Shown here: in pieces, positions 45,454 to 56,079 of the stretch
Layout: each line of letters starts with the position of its first letter
How positions within the stretch are numbered: position 1 is the stretch's first letter
Assembly (NCBI RefSeq): GCF_011455495.1
Contig: NZ_CP015029.1
Coordinates: 1,674,740-1,738,739 of the forward strand
Reading direction: 5' to 3'
Source: Frederiksenia canicola
Lineage (GTDB): Bacteria; Pseudomonadota; Gammaproteobacteria; Enterobacterales; Pasteurellaceae
Length of the DNA: 64,000 nt
Program-made: the position numbers and the translations under genes
The notes under the pieces: model-generated
The model's input: only the letters and a program-made list of their open reading frames with translations
What the model was told of the DNA's origin: nothing
Database searches by the model: none

Positions 45454-45584
45454 ATTCTGCTCGCGACTGCGAGGGAAAGTGCCCTGCGAAGTAAGGGGAT
45501 TTGCAAAAAATCAGAAAAATCTAACCGCTTGTAAGCCCCTCCCCGCCGTTGGCGGTACTCCCCCCACTCAGTTGGGAAAGAATT
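45454..45584. repeat. GC-rich palindromic intergenic repeat with embedded USS (copy B)
   Basis: ACCGCTTGTAAGCCCCTCCC then CCGCCGTTGGCGGTACTCCC reproduces copy A almost exactly, with diverged outer arms. It lies between the sialic acid regulator and nanA, inside the operon. Confidence 0.75.
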
Positions 45585-45587
45585 TAA

Positions 45588-46451
45588 CTATTTAATCCAC
45601 TGCTCCAACACGCTCAGCGTTTTCTGTTTTTGTTGGATTGCTTTGGTTGGTTCCGCTTTAACAAGCAAGGCATAAATCAAATCCAATACAAAAAGTTGGG
45701 TCATTTTGGTTCCGATGGAGTCGCCTTGCATATGCCCTTGGCGGTTGCCGTTAATCAATACATAATCTGCCACTTCGGTGATCGGTGAGCGTAAATTATG
45801 GGTTATCGCAATACACGTTGCGTTGTTTTCTCGAGCAATACGTAATGCTTTGGTGGTTTCTTCTGAATGCCCCGAATGGCTAATTCCAATTACTACATCG
45901 CCTTTTTTCAGCAACGATGCCTGCATATACATAAAATGATTATTAGTCACAGCATCCGTTTGCATACCAATACGCATTAATTTATGTTTGGCATCTTCTG
46001 CCGTTAGCCCCGATGAGCCAACACCAAATAAGAAAACTCGCTTCGCTCTACGCAATTCATCAACCACTTTTTCTAGCTCGGTAAAATTAAGCAAATTGAT
46101 GGTTTCTGAAATAACATTATTGAGTGTTGCCTGTAATTTTATGGCAATTTCACGGGCGGTATCCGTTTCTGATACATCCGTATCCAATAATGTATTGCTC
46201 TCTTTTTCTTGAGTCGCCAGTTCAATGGCTAAATCTAATTTAAAATCGGTATAGCCTTTAAATCCAAGTGTGCGACAAAACCGAATAAAAGTGGCTTCAC
46301 CAACATCTAACTGTTTTGCCACATCCGAAAGAGAGCATTGGCTGAGCAAATCAGGCTGAGACAAAATGGCATTCGCGATTTTCTTCTCTGTTTTAGTTAA
46401 GCTATTTTGTAATGCCCCGATCGTATCTAAAATTTTTCCAGGAGCTGACAT
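45588..46451 (-). CDS. nanR: RpiR-family sialic acid regulator (NanR/SiaR-like)
   Basis: A 287-residue RpiR regulator: N-terminal helix-turn-helix (CSLSDVAKQLDVGEATFIRF) and a C-terminal sugar-isomerase (SIS) domain with FLFGVGSSGL and IGISHSGHSEET that binds phosphosugars. Position between nanQ and nanA matches the Haemophilus SiaR regulator, which responds to glucosamine-6-phosphate. It is therefore the likely controller of sialic acid genes here. Candidate operators lie upstream of nanQ at 46968-47007. Confidence 0.88.
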   Translation of the reverse strand: MSAPGKILDTIGALQNSLTKTEKKIANAILSQPDLLSQCSLSDVAKQLDVGEATFIRFCRTLGFKGYTDFKLDLAIELATQEKESNTLLDTDVSETDTAREIAIKLQATLNNVISETINLLNFTELEKVVDELRRAKRVFLFGVGSSGLTAEDAKHKLMRIGMQTDAVTNNHFMYMQASLLKKGDVVIGISHSGHSEETTKALRIARENNATCIAITHNLRSPITEVADYVLINGNRQGHMQGDSIGTKMTQLFVLDLIYALLVKAEPTKAIQQKQKTLSVLEQWIK

Positions 46452-46460
46452 ACTGCCTCC

Positions 46461-46940
<480 letters not shown>

Positions 46941-46967
46941 TCAGGCAATATGTCTTATTGACTATAT

Positions 46968-47007
46968 TGCTCCATAAAGACAAACGTTAAAGAAGATATG
47001 CTCCATA
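46968..47007 (-). promoter_or_regulatory. Candidate operator: two TATGGAGCA repeats upstream of nanQ
   Basis: On the minus strand TATGGAGCA occurs twice (46968-46976 and 46999-47007), spaced exactly 31 bases, three helical turns. The position, 43-82 bases before the nanQ ATG, fits an operator for the RpiR-family regulator. Confidence 0.5.
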
Positions 47008-47053
47008 GATTAAATATTTCTATGTAAAATAACAAGAGGAAAAAGAAAAAAAT

Positions 47054-47069
47054 GAGAGATAGATCACGC
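47054..47069 (-). promoter_or_regulatory. Candidate CRP site upstream of nanQ
   Basis: On the minus strand CGTGATCTATCTCTCA matches TGTGA-N6-TCACA at 8 of 10 positions. Sialic acid genes in Haemophilus are under CRP as well as SiaR, so the position is sensible. Confidence 0.45.
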
Positions 47070-47141
47070 TTTTAAAATAAAAATTTACTTTCAGAGAAAA
47101 CTCTTTCATGAAGGGAAATAGAGCCTAGTTAAATTAAAAGA

Positions 47142-47166
47142 CTGAACTCGTATAATTTGAGTTCAG
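47142..47166 (-). terminator. fadD terminator
   Basis: CTGAACTC (47142-47149) pairs with GAGTTCAG (47159-47166). On the minus strand it is followed by TCTTTTAATTT, about 55 bases beyond the fadD stop. Confidence 0.65.
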
Positions 47167-47220
47167 CCTCCCAATAATATTGCTAAATCAGTATTAAATT
47201 CTCTTTTAGTACAATTCAAC

Positions 47221-48918
47221 CTAAGACTTATTCGACTGTGCTTTTATGCGAGCCACTTCTTCGTCTCGCAGAACACGACGGAGAATTTTACCCACGTTAC
47301 TTTTCGGTAGTTCATCACGGAACTCAATATCCCGCGGGATTTTGTAGCCTGTGAGATGTTGACGACAATGATTCCGCAGTTCTTCACGGGTTAGGCTTTC
47401 TTCTTTTTTGGTGACATAAACTTTAATGCTTTCGCCCGATACCTCACTTGGAATACCAACTGCCACCACCTCGTTCACTTTTGGATGAAGGGCAACAATA
47501 TCTTCAATTTCATTTGGATAAACGTTAAAGCCAGACACAATAATCATATCTTTTTTACGATCAACGATGCGTAAATTAAGATCATTACCAAATTCTACGA
47601 TGTCTCCCGTTGCCATCCAGCCATCTTTGATGACATCTGCTGTATCTTCAGGGCGTTGCCAGTAACCTTGCATCACTTGCGGGCCTTTCACCCATAATTC
47701 ACCTCGCTCACCTTGCGGCACTTCGTGGCCAGCATCATCAACAACACGAATATCGGTATTTGGAACGGGCACACCGATAGAACCTGAGTATTCCACCGAA
47801 TCGTTACGAGTGGCGGAAATCAGCGGCGAACATTCAGTCATTCCGTACCCTTCAATAATGTGACAGCCCGTTGTTTTATGCCAACGCTCTGCCACTGCAC
47901 GTTGAATCGCTGCCCCACCGCCAACGCTTAAACGTAAACGTGAGAAATCGACTTCTTTAAATTGGGAATTATTCAGTAATGCATTAAATAGGGTATTTAC
48001 GCCTGTAATTGCAATCACACGATATTTTTTCAGCTCTTTCACAAAACCAGGGATATCTCGCGGATTAGTAATCAACAACCCCGTAATACCCAGTTCCACG
48101 AAAAGTAGACAGTTCACCGTTAAAGCAAAAACGTGATACAACGGCAAGGCAATGACAGCAATTCGCTCGCCATTGCCTGTTACTAATGGATAAGCTACCC
48201 ATTTTGCCTGCATCACATTCGCCACCACATTGCGATGAGAAAGCATCGCCCCTTTTGCTACCCCCGTGGTACCGCCCGTGTACTGTAAGAAAGCCAAATC
48301 GCTCGAACGCAAAATCGGCTTCACATATTGCCGCTGTTTACCGATACTCAACGCCTCACGGAAACTGACGGCATTTGGTAGCTTATATTTTGGTACGAGT
48401 TTTTTGACGTATTTCACCACGAAATTGACTAATGTCCGTTTACCAAAGGAAAGTTGGTCGCCCATTCGGGTTAAAATTACGTGTTTAACTTGCGTATCAA
48501 ACACCACTTTTTCGAGAGTGGCTGCAAAATTTGACACCACCACAATCGCTTTTGCCCCGCTGTCGTTGAGCTGGTGTTCAAGTTCTCGTGGGGTATAAAG
48601 TGGATTCACATTCACCACCACTAAACCTGCACGCAGTGCACCGAATAACGCAATCGGGTATTGCAACAAATTCGGCATCATCAACGCAATTCGCTCGCCT
48701 TTTTCAAGCCGCAATTCATTTTGCAAATAGGCAGCGAACGCTCGGCTACGCTCTTCTAATTTACGATAGGTCAGCACCTTGCCCATATTAATATACGCTG
48801 GAATATCTGGATGACGCTGCACCGCCCGTTCAAACATTTCCACTAGGTTTTCATATTGATCAGGATTGATCTCACGAGCTGCCCCCTCAGGGTAATTATC
48901 AAACCAAATCTTTTCCAT
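47221..48918 (-). CDS. fadD: Long-chain fatty acid-CoA ligase
   Basis: A 565-residue AMP-forming acyl-CoA synthetase that activates exogenous or recycled fatty acids. The P-loop [18 protein letters not shown], the linker GYGMTECSP and the C-terminal [20 protein letters not shown] and GKILRR (catalytic Lys) are intact. Starts [12 protein letters not shown] with AAGGAGT upstream, as in E. coli FadD (561). The nearby genes suggest no beta-oxidation operon, so it probably supplies acyl-CoA for lipids. Confidence 0.97.
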   Translation of the reverse strand: MEKIWFDNYPEGAAREINPDQYENLVEMFERAVQRHPDIPAYINMGKVLTYRKLEERSRAFAAYLQNELRLEKGERIALMMPNLLQYPIALFGALRAGLVVVNVNPLYTPRELEHQLNDSGAKAIVVVSNFAATLEKVVFDTQVKHVILTRMGDQLSFGKRTLVNFVVKYVKKLVPKYKLPNAVSFREALSIGKQRQYVKPILRSSDLAFLQYTGGTTGVAKGAMLSHRNVVANVMQAKWVAYPLVTGNGERIAVIALPLYHVFALTVNCLLFVELGITGLLITNPRDIPGFVKELKKYRVIAITGVNTLFNALLNNSQFKEVDFSRLRLSVGGGAAIQRAVAERWHKTTGCHIIEGYGMTECSPLISATRNDSVEYSGSIGVPVPNTDIRVVDDAGHEVPQGERGELWVKGPQVMQGYWQRPEDTADVIKDGWMATGDIVEFGNDLNLRIVDRKKDMIIVSGFNVYPNEIEDIVALHPKVNEVVAVGIPSEVSGESIKVYVTKKEESLTREELRNHCRQHLTGYKIPRDIEFRDELPKSNVGKILRRVLRDEEVARIKAQSNKS

Positions 48919-48966
48919 TGTTTACTCCTTAAATAGGGCAATTATGTTATTGCTCACTCTTAAATT

Positions 48967-49094
48967 AGATAACTGTCCCTCCCCCACTTGCGGAAAAAAG
49001 GTTAGGAAGAGGTAACATTTGTAAAAATTTATAAAAATGTTACCGCTTGTCTTATGCCCCTATCCCAACGTTAGCCCATAAGCGGCGGAGAGAG
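48967..49094. repeat. GC-rich intergenic repeat, diverged (copy D)
   Basis: TCCCCCACTTGCGGAA, an ACCGCTTGT USS in an inverted pair with AGGTAACATTT..AAATGTTACC, then CCCATAAGCGGCGGAGAG. The order of blocks matches copies A and B but with more change. It separates fadD and rseC. Confidence 0.5.
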
Positions 49095-49103
49095 AAATAT
49101 AAG

Positions 49104-49532
49104 CTATATTTTTCTCACAAACACGGGCACAAATTCACTTTGTGTGTGTTGTGCAAGGCGTTTTTTAATCACCCAAAAAGTCGTCGCAGTGCAAATCAGC
49201 ATCAATAACGCCACGATCAATTCATTTTCAATCCATTGGGAAAACAACAAACTGCTGGCAATTACCACTAACAATGGCAATAAATAAAGCCAAAACACAC
49301 TGACTAACAAGCTGCGTTCCGCTAAGCCTAATTCAATGCGATCACCTGCAGTCAAAGGCTGATCAACCTTTAATTCAAACTGTGGGGCAAATTTTTCGCC
49401 CGCTAAAGCGGAAAGCGATTTTGTGCCGCAACTTGCCTGCCCAGCACAACCGCCGCAGCCACTTTTGGCTTGGCATTGCACTGTTGCTACACCCTTGTGG
49501 TAGGTAATTACCGTAGCTTGTTCGATCATCAT
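49104..49532 (-). CDS. rseC: SoxR-reducing/sigma-E regulatory protein RseC
   Basis: A 142-residue inner-membrane protein. The N-terminal domain has the cysteine cluster KSGCGGCAGQASCGTKS, a likely Fe-S or redox site. Two membrane helices follow (LYLLPLLVVIASSLLF and ELIVALLMLICTATTF). It is coupled to rseB by an ATGA overlap. In E. coli RseC lies in rpoE-rseABC and the Rsx system reduces SoxR; here only rseB precedes it. Confidence 0.92.
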   Translation of the reverse strand: MMIEQATVITYHKGVATVQCQAKSGCGGCAGQASCGTKSLSALAGEKFAPQFELKVDQPLTAGDRIELGLAERSLLVSVFWLYLLPLLVVIASSLLFSQWIENELIVALLMLICTATTFWVIKKRLAQHTQSEFVPVFVRKI

Positions 49533-50530
49533 TGCTGCGATTTTCCTTCTTCAACAAGCGGTCGGTTTTGCGGATTATTTTGCAACTGCTTGATTTCTTG
49601 TACGATATGGCTTGCTGATACCAACGGGATTTCACCCACAATCACGACATCTTTATCGCCGATGGTTTGGCTGTAAATGCTGGTTTTACCTTGTCGCCAG
49701 AACTGTTCATTAAAAATCAAACCTTTATTCTGCACTAAGTAAACCGTAAAGGAAAACAAGCCATCGCTATACAATTGGCTCTCAATCTCTTCGTCTCCCA
49801 TCAACAATTCAGATAACCGTTGTCGCCCGACGGCTAAGGGCTGAAAGCCTGTTGGCACCCAAGCGGGTTCCCAGCTTAGTTGAGATTGTTCAGCACGCTG
49901 TCTCGGTTGAATCAGCGTAGGGAGAATCAATGAACTAATCGGCTCAACAATATTGAGCAACTGTTCATCCACACTGTTCTGAACGACTCTAAATTGTTCT
50001 AAAGTATTGCGATCACGATCAAGCAAATCACTTCTAAGTAGCAAATGAGTCTCTTCGTCGATCCAAAGTTCATATTGATAGCGGAAATCGTCCCGCGGCA
50101 TAATACGAATAATGCGAGCAATACGATCTGCTGTACGAGTTCGCCCCGCATCCATAAAGTGATAATTTTTGAGTTGGTTAAAATCGGTGTAAAGCACATT
50201 TGGCAGATCATCTAAAATGTGCGAACTAGGTAGGCTAAATGGCTGAAATTCGCCAAAGTAACTAACATTATTATCACGTAAAATTATTTCTTCACGAGCA
50301 TTATCCAGTCGTAAAAGTTGGGCAAATTCCTTGCCTTGATAATATGCATGGCGATAGCGGAGCAGCTCAACATCCTCTCCTTGCTGAATAATATACAACT
50401 GCTCATAGTTGAGTTTTCGATGTGCTTCAGTCATGGCATTTAAATAAGCCAGCGGGCTATCCAATGAAACCGCCCAACTCGAAGGGAGAAAAAGCCATAA
50501 GACTAAAGTGAAATAAATAGATTTTTTCAT
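49529..50530 (-). CDS. rseB: Sigma-E regulatory protein RseB (MucB)
   Basis: A 333-residue periplasmic protein with a signal peptide MKKSIYFTLVLWLFLPSSWA. The two MucB/RseB domains are visible: an N-terminal lipoprotein-localisation-like fold (YLNAMTEAHRKLNYEQLYII, ARIIRIMPRDDFRYQYELWID) and a C-terminal domain (LSELLMGDEEIESQLYSDGLFSFTVYL). It normally shields the anti-sigma factor RseA from cleavage. I chose the ATG at 50530, where the signal peptide starts. rpoE and rseA are not adjacent. A USS occurs near each end of the gene. Confidence 0.93.
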   Translation of the reverse strand: MKKSIYFTLVLWLFLPSSWAVSLDSPLAYLNAMTEAHRKLNYEQLYIIQQGEDVELLRYRHAYYQGKEFAQLLRLDNAREEIILRDNNVSYFGEFQPFSLPSSHILDDLPNVLYTDFNQLKNYHFMDAGRTRTADRIARIIRIMPRDDFRYQYELWIDEETHLLLRSDLLDRDRNTLEQFRVVQNSVDEQLLNIVEPISSLILPTLIQPRQRAEQSQLSWEPAWVPTGFQPLAVGRQRLSELLMGDEEIESQLYSDGLFSFTVYLVQNKGLIFNEQFWRQGKTSIYSQTIGDKDVVIVGEIPLVSASHIVQEIKQLQNNPQNRPLVEEGKSQQ

Positions 50531-50612
50531 GGTATTGACGTTTTTTAACAAGCGGGCGGATTGTAACAAATTTTTACAAAAATACCGAACAAACTGATGG
50601 CTTGTTTACACA

Positions 50613-50990
50613 TTACCAGCAAGAAAAACAGCGTCCGTACCCCCAGAAGCCATAATCTCGTGCGACGTCATATTGCAATCGGCGGATTTCTTCTTGGTTT
50701 TTATAGTTTTGCCACGCTAATTTGTAGCAGGCTTGGAACATTGGATTGTTCACTTTTTCGGCATAACGATATTCAAAGTCTTTTTGTGCTTTATCATTTC
50801 TAACCGTTAAAGGTGGGTTAAATTGTTGGTACATTAAATCTGCCGTCTCTACATCGCATTGCTTGGCAAGTGCTATTTGCAGGGCTTGCTCCGCACGCAC
50901 TCGTTTGGCTTCTCTAGCGGCATATTGTTCGGGTGTTAAGGCACAAGCGGTCAGATTAACGAGACAAATTGCAATTAGTAGTCGTTTCAT
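50613..50990 (-). CDS. Small lipoprotein of unknown function
   Basis: A 125-residue protein with the lipoprotein signal MKRLLIAICLVNLTACALTP, where LTAC is a clear lipobox and C16 the lipidation site. The mature part is helical and charged (EQYAAREAKRVRAEQALQIA) and ends with aromatic and cysteine residues (FWGYGRCFSCW). No family recognised. Its ATG overlaps the cutC stop by four bases (ATGA), so the two are co-translated. The Thr-Ala-Cys of the lipobox is encoded precisely by a reverse-strand USS (50943-50951). Confidence 0.75.
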   Translation of the reverse strand: MKRLLIAICLVNLTACALTPEQYAAREAKRVRAEQALQIALAKQCDVETADLMYQQFNPPLTVRNDKAQKDFEYRYAEKVNNPMFQACYKLAWQNYKNQEEIRRLQYDVARDYGFWGYGRCFSCW

Positions 50991-51727
50991 TGGACTTCTC
51001 CTATTTTATCTAAAATTTGTTGAGCAAGATTGGCATCTAAGACATCAATTCGGCGATCTTGTTCGCCATTATTACCCATTGCTGCAGGGCTGTTGGTTTG
51101 CATTTCGCTAATACGGAAGCCTTTCGCTGAAAAGTGAATTTCAGGCACGCAGGTTTGGTGGAGAATCGCCTGTACATTGTGCGGATTCACCCCGCACCCC
51201 GCCATAATTTGAATGCGATTATCTGCTTGTTGCACTAAACTTTGCAACATTGCAATGCCATCAAACGCTGTTTTGGCTTGCCCTGAAGTCAAAATGCGAT
51301 GGCAGCCAAGATCGATAAGCTGTTCCAAGGCAATATGTGGATTGCGGCACAAATCGAAAGCACGATGAAAAGTGACCTGCATTCCATCCGCTTGCTGAAT
51401 AAAACGTGTCGTGGTAGGGAGATCAATATCTCCCGCTGGCGTTAAAGCCCCAATGACGATATGTTGCACGCCAAGGCTTTTCACTAATTCAATTTCCGCC
51501 AACATAGCTTGGACTTCACTTTCGCTGAATATAAAATCCCCAGCTCGCCCCCGTACCATCACCGCAAGGGGAACTGTTGAAATCCTCACCGCTTGTTTCA
51601 GTAGCCCATAATTCACGCTCAACCCACCCAACGCTAAGGCTGAACAAAGCTCAATGCGGTCAATTGGCAACTGGTTAGCGGTGATGACCGACTCTACATT
51701 ATCGACACAAATTTCAATTTTTGGCAT
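50987..51727 (-). CDS. cutC: Copper homeostasis-family protein CutC
   Basis: A 246-residue TIM-barrel protein of the CutC family. Motifs are MPKIEICVDNVES, DRIELCSALALGGLSVNYGL, FHRAFDLC and ILTSGQAKTAFDG. Early work linked it to copper tolerance in E. coli, though the direct role there is disputed. AGGAATATCCT precedes the ATG. It is coupled to the small lipoprotein gene downstream. Confidence 0.95.
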   Translation of the reverse strand: MPKIEICVDNVESVITANQLPIDRIELCSALALGGLSVNYGLLKQAVRISTVPLAVMVRGRAGDFIFSESEVQAMLAEIELVKSLGVQHIVIGALTPAGDIDLPTTTRFIQQADGMQVTFHRAFDLCRNPHIALEQLIDLGCHRILTSGQAKTAFDGIAMLQSLVQQADNRIQIMAGCGVNPHNVQAILHQTCVPEIHFSAKGFRISEMQTNSPAAMGNNGEQDRRIDVLDANLAQQILDKIGEVQ

Positions 51728-51793
51728 AGGATATTCCTGTTGCTACGTAATCATCACACTCTCCCGTAAGCAGGCGAGAGGTTCATATTACCT

Positions 51794-54673
51794 TCATTTG
51801 TTGATCAATGTCTTCCCCGTATTCGCAAACCACTGCCGCCATAGCTTTTGTACGATCTGCCGCTCGGCAACAAACTCGCTGGCACTCACAATCGGTTCTT
51901 GGTTGAGCAAATTCAAGTGATGAATTTGGTTACGCAACGTAATGTAAGCATTTTTCAGTGCTTCACCCTCCACCACAGGTAAAACACCACATGCCATTGC
52001 ACTGTCGAAAATACGGACATTATCCGACCAAATCGCCATTTGCGGATAGGCGTTGGCATGGTTTAGCACCAAAAATTGAGCCATAAATTCGATATCGGTA
52101 ATACCACCTTGGTCAGTTTTAAGATGAAATTGTTCGGGGTTGTGTTGGCTCAAATGAACGTACATTTTCTCCCGCATTTTGCAAATTTCTTCAGCTAACT
52201 GACCGCTTGTGCGGGGCATTTCAAGGGTGTCTCGGCGGATTTTTTCGAATTTTTCCCGCAATTCAGGGCTGCCATAAACTGCTCTAGCACGCACAAGGGC
52301 TTGAGATTCCCAGGTCCACGCCTCATTTTGTTGATACTGTTCGTAAGCGTTGAACGTGCTAACTAACAAGCCCGCTTCACCAGACGGTCTTAGCCGCATA
52401 TCCACGTCATACAGCACACCTGCACTGGTATTCAGGTTGAAAATGCCGTTAATTTTTTGTGCTAATTTGAGATAAAATTGATGGCTAGAAATCGACTTTT
52501 TACCGCCAACCGTTTCGCTCTGTTCAGGGGCATTGTGCAGGAAAACCAAATCCAGATCGGAATTGTAGCCAAGTTCGATCCCACCCAATTTGCCATAACC
52601 GATTACCACAAAATCCGGCTTTCCGTCAGTCAAATGTTCGGGTTGGCCAAAACGGGCGACAACCTGTTTCCACGCCAAATTGACCACCGCACCGATAATC
52701 GCTTCTGCCAGGTAGGTGAGATGATCGCTGACTTTCATCACGGGTAACACGTCTAAAATATCGGCCGCGGCAATGTGCAACATTTGGCTCTGTTTGAACT
52801 GGCGAAGCCCGTCAATCAAAGCTTCTTCATCATCCTCTGGGATCCGCATTAAATATTCTTGCAACACATTGGGATATTGATCAAGAGGAACCACTTCACA
52901 CACACGGCTGGTCATTAGCTCATCCAGCAACATCGGGTGACGGGCTATTTGCTCGGCAATCATCATCGACTTACCACACAAATTCAGCAACTGCGGCAAA
53001 ATTTGCTCTTTTTCGAGCAGCAACTCCAAATAGGTAGTGCGAGTGGTAATTTTATCGACAATATTCAGCACCCTCGGCAGCAACAAGAGATAATTCGACT
53101 GACGGAAAACTTGATCAGCTATTTGTGGCAACAATTTTCGCAACACCTCTCGCCCACGCACACCAATTGGGCGTTTTAGCCACTCTTGGAAAGTATTGGA
53201 GAACAGGGTAAAAATCGCTGCTTCATCACCCGCTTGTACAGGGTAATTCTGCAAGCACACCGCCAGTTCTTCTGGTGTAATTTGGTAATTCAACACATCT
53301 CGCCACATGGCTAATTGTGGGCTCTCTGGTGTTTCACTTTCCTTAGCATCATCGCCAATCAACTCATTAAACACCGCTCGCACCTTGGCTTGATGTTCCG
53401 CCAGTTCCACTAAAAACGCTTGCCAGCTGTTACAATGATTGGCTGTAGCCAGTCGCAACCGATCCGTTTCATGGCTTGGCAATGTTTGAGTTTGTTGATC
53501 ATCAATCGCTTGCAACACATTTTCGGTATGGCGTAAAAAAAGATAAGCCGCCCGTAGCTGTTCGACTTGCGTTTCGCTTAACAAATTCAGCGAAGCCAAT
53601 TGTGGCAGCACCATTAACAAACTGCGTTGCTGCAGAATGTTATCCCGTCCGCCTCGCATCAGTTGGAAAGTTTGTACAATAAATTCAATTTCACGAATGC
53701 CGCCCGCTCCGAGTTTGATATTGTCAGTAAGCCCCCGTCGTAGCACTTCTCGGCTGATTTTCTGCTTCATTTCCCGCAAGGATTGAATGGCACTAAAATC
53801 GAGATAACGGCGATAAATGAAAGGTCGCAGTAACGATCGCAAATATTTATGGTGAGGGTTTTGCGGATCTTCACCGAGAATTTTAGCTTTGATCATCGCA
53901 TAGCGTTCCCAATCACGCCCTTGCTCTTGGTAATAGGCTTCCATTGCATCAAAACTCAGTACTAACGCCCCACTGTCGCCAAAAGGGCGAAGTCGCATAT
54001 CGGTACGATAAACAAAGCCATCGACGGTAATTTCGTCCAAAGCTCGAATCAGCCGCTGCCCTAAACGAGTAAAGAACTTACTGTTTTCTATCGGCTTTCT
54101 TGCCCCCACGGTTTCGCCCACATCGGCATAGGTGAAAATCAGATCGATGTCAGACGAAAAATTCAGCTCCCGCCCACCTAGTTTACCCATTCCTAAAATC
54201 AACAACGGTTGCGGCTCACCTTGTGCATTGACGGGTGTGCCATATTCCCCACAAAGTCGCTGATAAAGCCAATCCCGAGCCGATAAAATCACGCTTTCCG
54301 CCAAATCTGATAGCCGTTCAAAAATCTGTTGCGGCGTAGCGAGATCGTTAGATTGCAGAAAACTCAATATTGCCATTTCCCGATGCCGAAACTGACGTAA
54401 CGCCCGCTGCAATTCCTCTTCACTTTCTACCGCCGCAAGCACTGCTTGTAAACGTGCTAAATAGTGATCGCAATCCACAATCGACGGCGTTTTTTCCAAC
54501 CATTGTTGCAGTAAATCAGGTTGTTTTGCTAATTGTTTGGCAACGAAATCGGACATTGCTATTGCTTTCACAAGCGGTGGGATTTGGGGGGAATTTTGCA
54601 AATCGGCAGAAAGGGAATGCGTTTGCAGCAGATGCGAAAGTGTTTGCTGAGATTGAGTAAGCAGGGATTGCAT
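51794..54673 (-). CDS. glnE: Glutamine synthetase adenylyltransferase/deadenylyltransferase
   Basis: A 959-residue bifunctional enzyme that adenylylates and deadenylylates glutamine synthetase in response to PII and glutamine. Each half has a nucleotidyltransferase site: GMGKLGGRELNFSSDIDLIF in the N-terminal (deadenylylase) half and GYGKLGGIELGYNSDLDLVF in the C-terminal (adenylylase) half. I chose the ATG at 54673 (MQSLLTQSQQ), preceded by GGAG; a longer open frame upstream runs through USS and repeat sequence. Length matches E. coli (946). Confidence 0.97.
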   Translation of the reverse strand: MQSLLTQSQQTLSHLLQTHSLSADLQNSPQIPPLVKAIAMSDFVAKQLAKQPDLLQQWLEKTPSIVDCDHYLARLQAVLAAVESEEELQRALRQFRHREMAILSFLQSNDLATPQQIFERLSDLAESVILSARDWLYQRLCGEYGTPVNAQGEPQPLLILGMGKLGGRELNFSSDIDLIFTYADVGETVGARKPIENSKFFTRLGQRLIRALDEITVDGFVYRTDMRLRPFGDSGALVLSFDAMEAYYQEQGRDWERYAMIKAKILGEDPQNPHHKYLRSLLRPFIYRRYLDFSAIQSLREMKQKISREVLRRGLTDNIKLGAGGIREIEFIVQTFQLMRGGRDNILQQRSLLMVLPQLASLNLLSETQVEQLRAAYLFLRHTENVLQAIDDQQTQTLPSHETDRLRLATANHCNSWQAFLVELAEHQAKVRAVFNELIGDDAKESETPESPQLAMWRDVLNYQITPEELAVCLQNYPVQAGDEAAIFTLFSNTFQEWLKRPIGVRGREVLRKLLPQIADQVFRQSNYLLLLPRVLNIVDKITTRTTYLELLLEKEQILPQLLNLCGKSMMIAEQIARHPMLLDELMTSRVCEVVPLDQYPNVLQEYLMRIPEDDEEALIDGLRQFKQSQMLHIAAADILDVLPVMKVSDHLTYLAEAIIGAVVNLAWKQVVARFGQPEHLTDGKPDFVVIGYGKLGGIELGYNSDLDLVFLHNAPEQSETVGGKKSISSHQFYLKLAQKINGIFNLNTSAGVLYDVDMRLRPSGEAGLLVSTFNAYEQYQQNEAWTWESQALVRARAVYGSPELREKFEKIRRDTLEMPRTSGQLAEEICKMREKMYVHLSQHNPEQFHLKTDQGGITDIEFMAQFLVLNHANAYPQMAIWSDNVRIFDSAMACGVLPVVEGEALKNAYITLRNQIHHLNLLNQEPIVSASEFVAERQIVQKLWRQWFANTGKTLINK

Positions 54674-54732
54674 AAGGGCTCCGATAGTAAAGGAAGGGGC
54701 ATTTGCAAAATTTTTTTGGAAACTGACCGCTT

Positions 54733-54788
54733 GCAAGCCCCTTACCCTCTCGCAAGCTCAAAAATCCCCCGCGAATGCGGGGGGAGAA
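54733..54788. repeat. GC-rich intergenic repeat, partial (copy E)
   Basis: CGCTTGCAAGCCCCTTACCC then CCCCCGCGAATGCGGGGGGA, matching parts of copies A and B (USS-AAGCCCC block and the CCCCGC...GCGGGG arm) between glnE and yciI. Confidence 0.55.
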
Positions 54789-54790
54789 TG

Positions 54791-55087
54791 TTAAAACACT
54801 TTCTTAAATGGTTTGACGATCACCTCACCATAAACGCCTGCCTCAACATACGGGTCTTGGCTTGCCCACTGTTTTGCCGCTTCAAGGCTGTCGAATGTTG
54901 CAATGACCGTTGAACCAGTAAAACCCGCTTCACCGGGGTTTTCATCGTCAATCGCTGGGTTTGGACCTGCGGTAAGAAGACGATCTTCTGCTTGTAACTG
55001 TTTTAAACGCTCAAGGTGTTTTTCACGCACAGCAAGACGTTTTTCAAGGGTGTTGGGAATATCTTGGGCAAAAATGACATAGTACAT
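54791..55087 (-). CDS. yciI: YciI-family protein
   Basis: A 98-residue protein of the YciI/YCII fold (ferredoxin-like), same length as E. coli YciI. The conserved His-Asp pair is in [11 protein letters not shown] and [11 protein letters not shown], resembling muconolactone isomerase-like active sites. Substrate unknown. It lies at the end of the yciC-yciB-yciA-yciI series on the minus strand, with GGAGTCACAT before the ATG. Confidence 0.93.
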   Translation of the reverse strand: MYYVIFAQDIPNTLEKRLAVREKHLERLKQLQAEDRLLTAGPNPAIDDENPGEAGFTGSTVIATFDSLEAAKQWASQDPYVEAGVYGEVIVKPFKKVF

Positions 55088-55097
55088 ATGTGACTCC

Positions 55098-55541
55098 TTA
55101 TACTTGAAGTTCCGCTAAAATAGCATCTAATTCGGGGTTGTTTTCACGAGGAATTGGGCGTGGGCGTCCGTTTTTGTCAATCGCCACAAAAGTGAATAAC
55201 GCTTCGGTTACACAGAAACGCTCTTTGCCACCATCGGCAACTTTTTTAATCCAAACTTCGACTTTAACTTGTAAAGAAGTGCGTCCCACTTTGGTACATT
55301 TACCATAGCAGCAAACGACATCGCCCACTGAAACAGGGCGTAAAAATGCCATGCTATCTACCGAAACGGTAACAACACGTCCGTGGGCAAGTTCTTTGGC
55401 TAAAATTGCGCCGCCCATATCCATTTGCGACATAATCCAACCGCCGAAAATATCACCATTGGCATTCGTGTCGGATGGCATTGCTAAAGTGCGTAAAATC
55501 AATGAGCCTGACGGACTGCGTGGCTCTACTTTATTTTCCAT
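55098..55541 (-). CDS. yciA: Acyl-CoA thioesterase YciA
   Basis: A 147-residue hotdog-fold thioesterase. The active-site helix is [20 protein letters not shown], with the catalytic Asp, and [20 protein letters not shown] follows. It hydrolyses a range of acyl-CoAs; the H. influenzae homologue is well studied. Its ATG lies within the last codons of yciB (11-base overlap). Confidence 0.95.
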   Translation of the reverse strand: MENKVEPRSPSGSLILRTLAMPSDTNANGDIFGGWIMSQMDMGGAILAKELAHGRVVTVSVDSMAFLRPVSVGDVVCCYGKCTKVGRTSLQVKVEVWIKKVADGGKERFCVTEALFTFVAIDKNGRPRPIPRENNPELDAILAELQV

Positions 55542-56079
55542 TCGTTTCCTCTTGTTGTTTCAAGTGTGGGTAGAGATAAAATCCCGTGGCGATGACGGCA
55601 GCTAAGCTTAATCCGGTTAAACCGAAGACTTTGAAGTTTGTCCACGCATCATCAGAGAAGAATTGGCTGATGACGATGTTGATCGCCATACAAATCAAAA
55701 AGAAAATCGCCCAGCCGAGATTGAGCTTTGTCCAAACGTTTTCAGGTAATTTCAGCTCTTTGCCGAGCAACATTTGAATAAGTGGTTTGTGGAATACAAA
55801 TTGGCTGACGAGCAACACCACAGCGAAAAACGCATTGATGATGGTGACTTTCCATTTGAGAAAGGCAAGATCGTTGAAATAAGCGGTTAATAATCCGAAG
55901 AAAACGACGGATACCCCCACAATCCATTGCGATTTTTCAATGCGTTTATAAAGCACTTGTAACGCGACGAACTGGACGATAGTTGCCACGACTAACACTA
56001 GCGCAGCCTCTTGCACCCCATAGGTTTTGTAAACAATAAAAAAAAGAATAAGTGGCATAAATTCAAGTAATTGCTTCAT
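55531..56079 (-). CDS. yciB: Inner membrane septation protein YciB (IspZ)
   Basis: A 182-residue integral membrane protein with about five helices ([52 protein letters not shown]). In E. coli and Shigella it affects septation and envelope integrity. Start and stop of yciC/yciB overlap as TAATG, and yciA overlaps its end, so the three genes are a coupled operon. Confidence 0.95.
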   Translation of the reverse strand: MKQLLEFMPLILFFIVYKTYGVQEAALVLVVATIVQFVALQVLYKRIEKSQWIVGVSVVFFGLLTAYFNDLAFLKWKVTIINAFFAVVLLVSQFVFHKPLIQMLLGKELKLPENVWTKLNLGWAIFFLICMAINIVISQFFSDDAWTNFKVFGLTGLSLAAVIATGFYLYPHLKQQEETNGK

